Below, one piece after another: positions 3,692 through 5,219 of a DNA stretch of 5,219 nt. The stretch is from assembly GCA_026985835.1 (NCBI GenBank), contig JALSPS010000015.1, forward strand, positions 1 to 5,219, written 5' to 3'. Position numbers and translations under genes: made by a program. Every line of letters starts with the position of its first letter. Position 1 is the first letter of the stretch. The notes under the pieces are model-generated. The model had not been told where the DNA came from and ran no database searches. It saw nothing but the letters and a program-made list of their open reading frames with translations. This DNA comes from Candidatus Kaiserbacteria bacterium (GTDB lineage Bacteria > Patescibacteriota > Minisyncoccia > Phycocordibacterales > UBA2100).

Positions 3692-5219
3692 TTATTTTGT
3701 AAAGCGAGTGAAGCTAAGCCTTGGACCATTTGCATCGTTTACAAGTGTTATTGAATCCTGTGTTTCAATACTATCTTCACTAACCTCTTCTATAACATTA
3801 TCATCTTCCAGATTATCTTCAATAACCTCTTCGCTTAATATAATCGGTTCTTTATTTTCCACTCTTGAAAACATTCCAGTAAAAGCGAGCGCAAACTGAT
3901 CGCGATAAACAAATCCTGCAAATCCAAGCGCAAGAGCGATAGAAATCATTGTCAAGATATATCCAAGATCATCAGCACCGGTATATGGAATTTGAGCAAT
4001 TTGCATTTTTGCCGGAGCGTTTGTTACAACAGTACTTTCTGTCACATTAGGGTTTTCAGGATAAATCGGAGTTGGAACATAAACAGTTTGTGTTTGTACA
4101 CCCCCATAGTAGTATCCGGGAGCCGGAGCCGTATTTGTCACATTTATAGAAGCCGTACATGTACTTGATCCACCAGCTCCATAAACCGTAAGTGTGTATT
4201 GGTATGTTTGAGCTCCTCCTATGCGAACCCTTTCAAATCCGCGACCACCGACAATATTCACATTATGAGCTGGAAGATATGTACCTTTTAATACCGCGCG
4301 AGTTGTGTTCAGAGAAGCGACCCAGTTTATTTGTATTGTAGAGTTTGGACGAGCTGTATTTGCGACAAATATCTGACATTTTGGTGTATTTGCAACAGGT
4401 TGTGGAATAGGTTGCGGTACAGGAGTTGGTAAAGGAATTACACGAGGTGTTGGAACAGGGGTCGGTACGGGAACCGGAACAGGACGAGGGGTTGGAACAG
4501 GTGTGGGTACTGGCACAGGACGAGGGGTTGGAACAGGTACAGGACGAGGGGTCGGTACGGGAACCGGACGAGGGGCTGGAACAGGCGTTGGTACGGGAGT
4601 CGGAACAGGAGTAGGAACAGGGCGTGGTGTTGGCACCGGAACCGGGCGTGGTACAGGAGTTGCGGTTGCGACACGAACCGGTGTTGAAACAGTGCGTACC
4701 GGCACTTTGATGGGTTTGCTGTATGTTGTTGGCGTGGTGTGACGTGGCTGGGTGTATGTGGTACGCGGTGTTACTGTACGTTTTGGTGGTGTGTATGTTG
4801 TTGCGGGCACAATATCTGCTACTTTTGTTAGTGTAAGTGGTTTGATATCCGCAACTTTTGTAAGTTTCATCGGAACAATATCCGCTACCTTAGTAAGGGT
4901 CAGAGGTTTATTATCGTAGTTCCAAGCGTAATCAGGTTCACTATCGTAGTTCCAATCGTAGCTTGGTTCTTGGTCAAAGTTCCAATCGGTGGTTGGCGCT
5001 TCGTCGTAGTTCCAAGCGTAATCAGGTTCACTATCGTAGTTCCAGTCGTAGCTTGGTTCTTGGTCAAAGTTCCAATCGGTGGTTGGCGCTTCGTCGTAGT
5101 TCCAAGCGTAATCAGGTTCACTATCGTAGTTCCAATCGTAGCTTGGTTCTTGGTCAAAGTTCCAATCGGTGGTTGGCGCTTCGTCGTAGTTCCAAGCGTA
5201 ATCAGGTTCACTATCGTAG
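3692..5219 (-). CDS. Large repeat-containing surface protein, 5'-truncated by the window
   Basis: 508 residues are visible; the frame is open to the window edge, so the start lies outside. N to C: residues 1-102 are ten acidic decapeptides of the pattern [YF]-D-x-[EA]-P-x-x-x-W-N; about 105-137 hold three LTKVADI repeats; about 138-186 are Thr/Pro/basic; about 187-276 are a Pro-Val/Pro-Thr/Pro-Arg stalk; about 280-361 are an Ig-like beta domain bracketed by C281 (KCQIFVA) and C354 (SSTCTASINV); then a Tyr/Pro linker, IPYTG at 410-414, a membrane helix at about 420-438 and a 70-residue tail rich in Glu/Asp. The Met at 4870 is internal, sitting between LTKVADI copies, and should not be taken as the start. 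The layout suggests an exposed, membrane-anchored stalk or adhesin-like protein; any ligand is unknown. IPYTG resembles a sortase or archaeosortase-type site, but the long tail after the helix is unusual. Confidence 0.85.
   Translation of the reverse strand, partial: YDSEPDYAWNYDEAPTTDWNFDQEPSYDWNYDSEPDYAWNYDEAPTTDWNFDQEPSYDWNYDSEPDYAWNYDEAPTTDWNFDQEPSYDWNYDSEPDYAWNYDNKPLTLTKVADIVPMKLTKVADIKPLTLTKVADIVPATTYTPPKRTVTPRTTYTQPRHTTPTTYSKPIKVPVRTVSTPVRVATATPVPRPVPVPTPRPVPTPVPTPVPTPVPAPRPVPVPTPRPVPVPTPRPVPVPTPVPTPRPVPVPVPTPVPTPRVIPLPTPVPQPIPQPVANTPKCQIFVANTARPNSTIQINWVASLNTTRAVLKGTYLPAHNVNIVGGRGFERVRIGGAQTYQYTLTVYGAGGSSTCTASINVTNTAPAPGYYYGGVQTQTVYVPTPIYPENPNVTESTVVTNAPAKMQIAQIPYTGADDLGYILTMISIALALGFAGFVYRDQFALAFTGMFSRVENKEPIILSEEVIEDNLEDDNVIEEVSEDSIETQDSITLVNDANGPRLSFTRFTK
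4391..4660 (-). repeat. Low-complexity Pro-Val/Pro-Thr coding repeat
   Basis: About 90 codons in which nearly every second residue is proline (PVPTP, PRPVP and PVPVP units). At DNA level it is a G/T-rich degenerate hexamer-like array on the plus strand, and it keeps several other frames open by chance. It likely forms an extended polyproline-type stalk between the N-terminal repeats and the Ig-like domain. Confidence 0.85.
4796..4906 (-). repeat. Three LTKVADI-type peptide repeats
   Basis: In frame with the surface protein, the peptide PLTLTKVADIVP occurs twice with MKLTKVADIK between them. The DNA copies have drifted at third positions while the peptide stayed nearly the same, which suggests selection on the protein. 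Confidence 0.75.
4914..5219 (-). repeat. 90-bp tandem repeats (at least 3.4 copies) in the surface gene
   Basis: Units at 4914-5003, 5004-5093, 5094-5183 and a partial one at 5184-5219. The three full units differ at one base only (5045, a synonymous GAT/GAC change). Each unit codes for 30 residues made of three related decapeptides: YDSEPDYAWN, YDEAPTTDWN, FDQEPSYDWN. The array continues beyond the window. Confidence 0.95.

Noticed and set aside
4426..4742. Several ORFs on both strands in the Pro-rich region (Gly-Thr and Glu-Leu repeat peptides)
   Set aside because: They come from the low-complexity codon repeat; only the minus frame continues into a domain with an Ig-like fold, a membrane helix and an in-frame N-terminal extension.
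4900..5211. Minus-strand ORF with LGTTTKRQPP repeats
   Set aside because: It is a shifted frame of the 90-bp array; the frame joined to the surface protein runs through the same array with a coherent decapeptide pattern and no stop.
4914..5219. CRISPR-like array
   Set aside because: Units are contiguous 90-mers without unique spacers, stay in frame and encode peptide repeats.

Overview
The window looks like chromosomal DNA of a Candidate Phyla Radiation (Patescibacteria) bacterium, most likely Parcubacteria-like. The basis is the bL32 N-terminus of the MVVRMR type with a long lysine-rich tail, a threonyl-tRNA synthetase that starts directly at the editing domain with no TGS domain, and a proline-rich surface protein ending in an IPYTG-plus-membrane-helix module. 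This assignment is inference from protein style; there is no rRNA to confirm it. The DNA is AT-rich and every complete gene ends in TAA.

Left part (1-910), all on the minus strand and read right to left: a small uncharacterised gene (650-910) with a strong Shine-Dalgarno and its own terminator (619-644); rpmF for ribosomal protein bL32 (177-524) with a promoter so close to the ATG that the mRNA should be nearly leaderless, and a terminator overlapping the stop codon (153-178); then the first 26 codons of nusB (1-79), which runs off the window and has its own extended -10 promoter.

Middle (911-2984): a divergent intergenic region holds a compact T-box riboswitch (about 1037-1193) in front of thrS (1212-2984, plus strand). 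The T-box sequence, antiterminator and a 19-bp terminator are textbook. Stem I is very short, and a Thr codon (ACC) lies in a hairpin terminal loop. The inferred job is to let uncharged tRNA-Thr switch on its own synthetase.

Right part (2985-5219): two minus-strand genes for the cell envelope. One encodes a 152-residue secreted, tyrosine-rich repeat protein (3036-3494) driven by a perfect consensus sigma70-type promoter with almost no leader. The other (3692-5219, 5' end outside the window) encodes a large surface protein: acidic Trp/Tyr decapeptide repeats, LTKVADI repeats, a Pro-Val/Pro-Thr stalk, an Ig-like domain, an IPYTG motif, a membrane helix and an acidic tail. The repeat region of this gene has no start codon in frame, so a start-to-stop ORF call would begin it at an internal Met and lose the repeats. 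Two long hairpins with the same 25-nt core in opposite orientation follow thrS and this surface gene.

The most notable points are the compact thrS T-box in a CPR-like genome, the truncated repeat surface protein, and the mix of leaderless, SD-less and SD-led translation starts.
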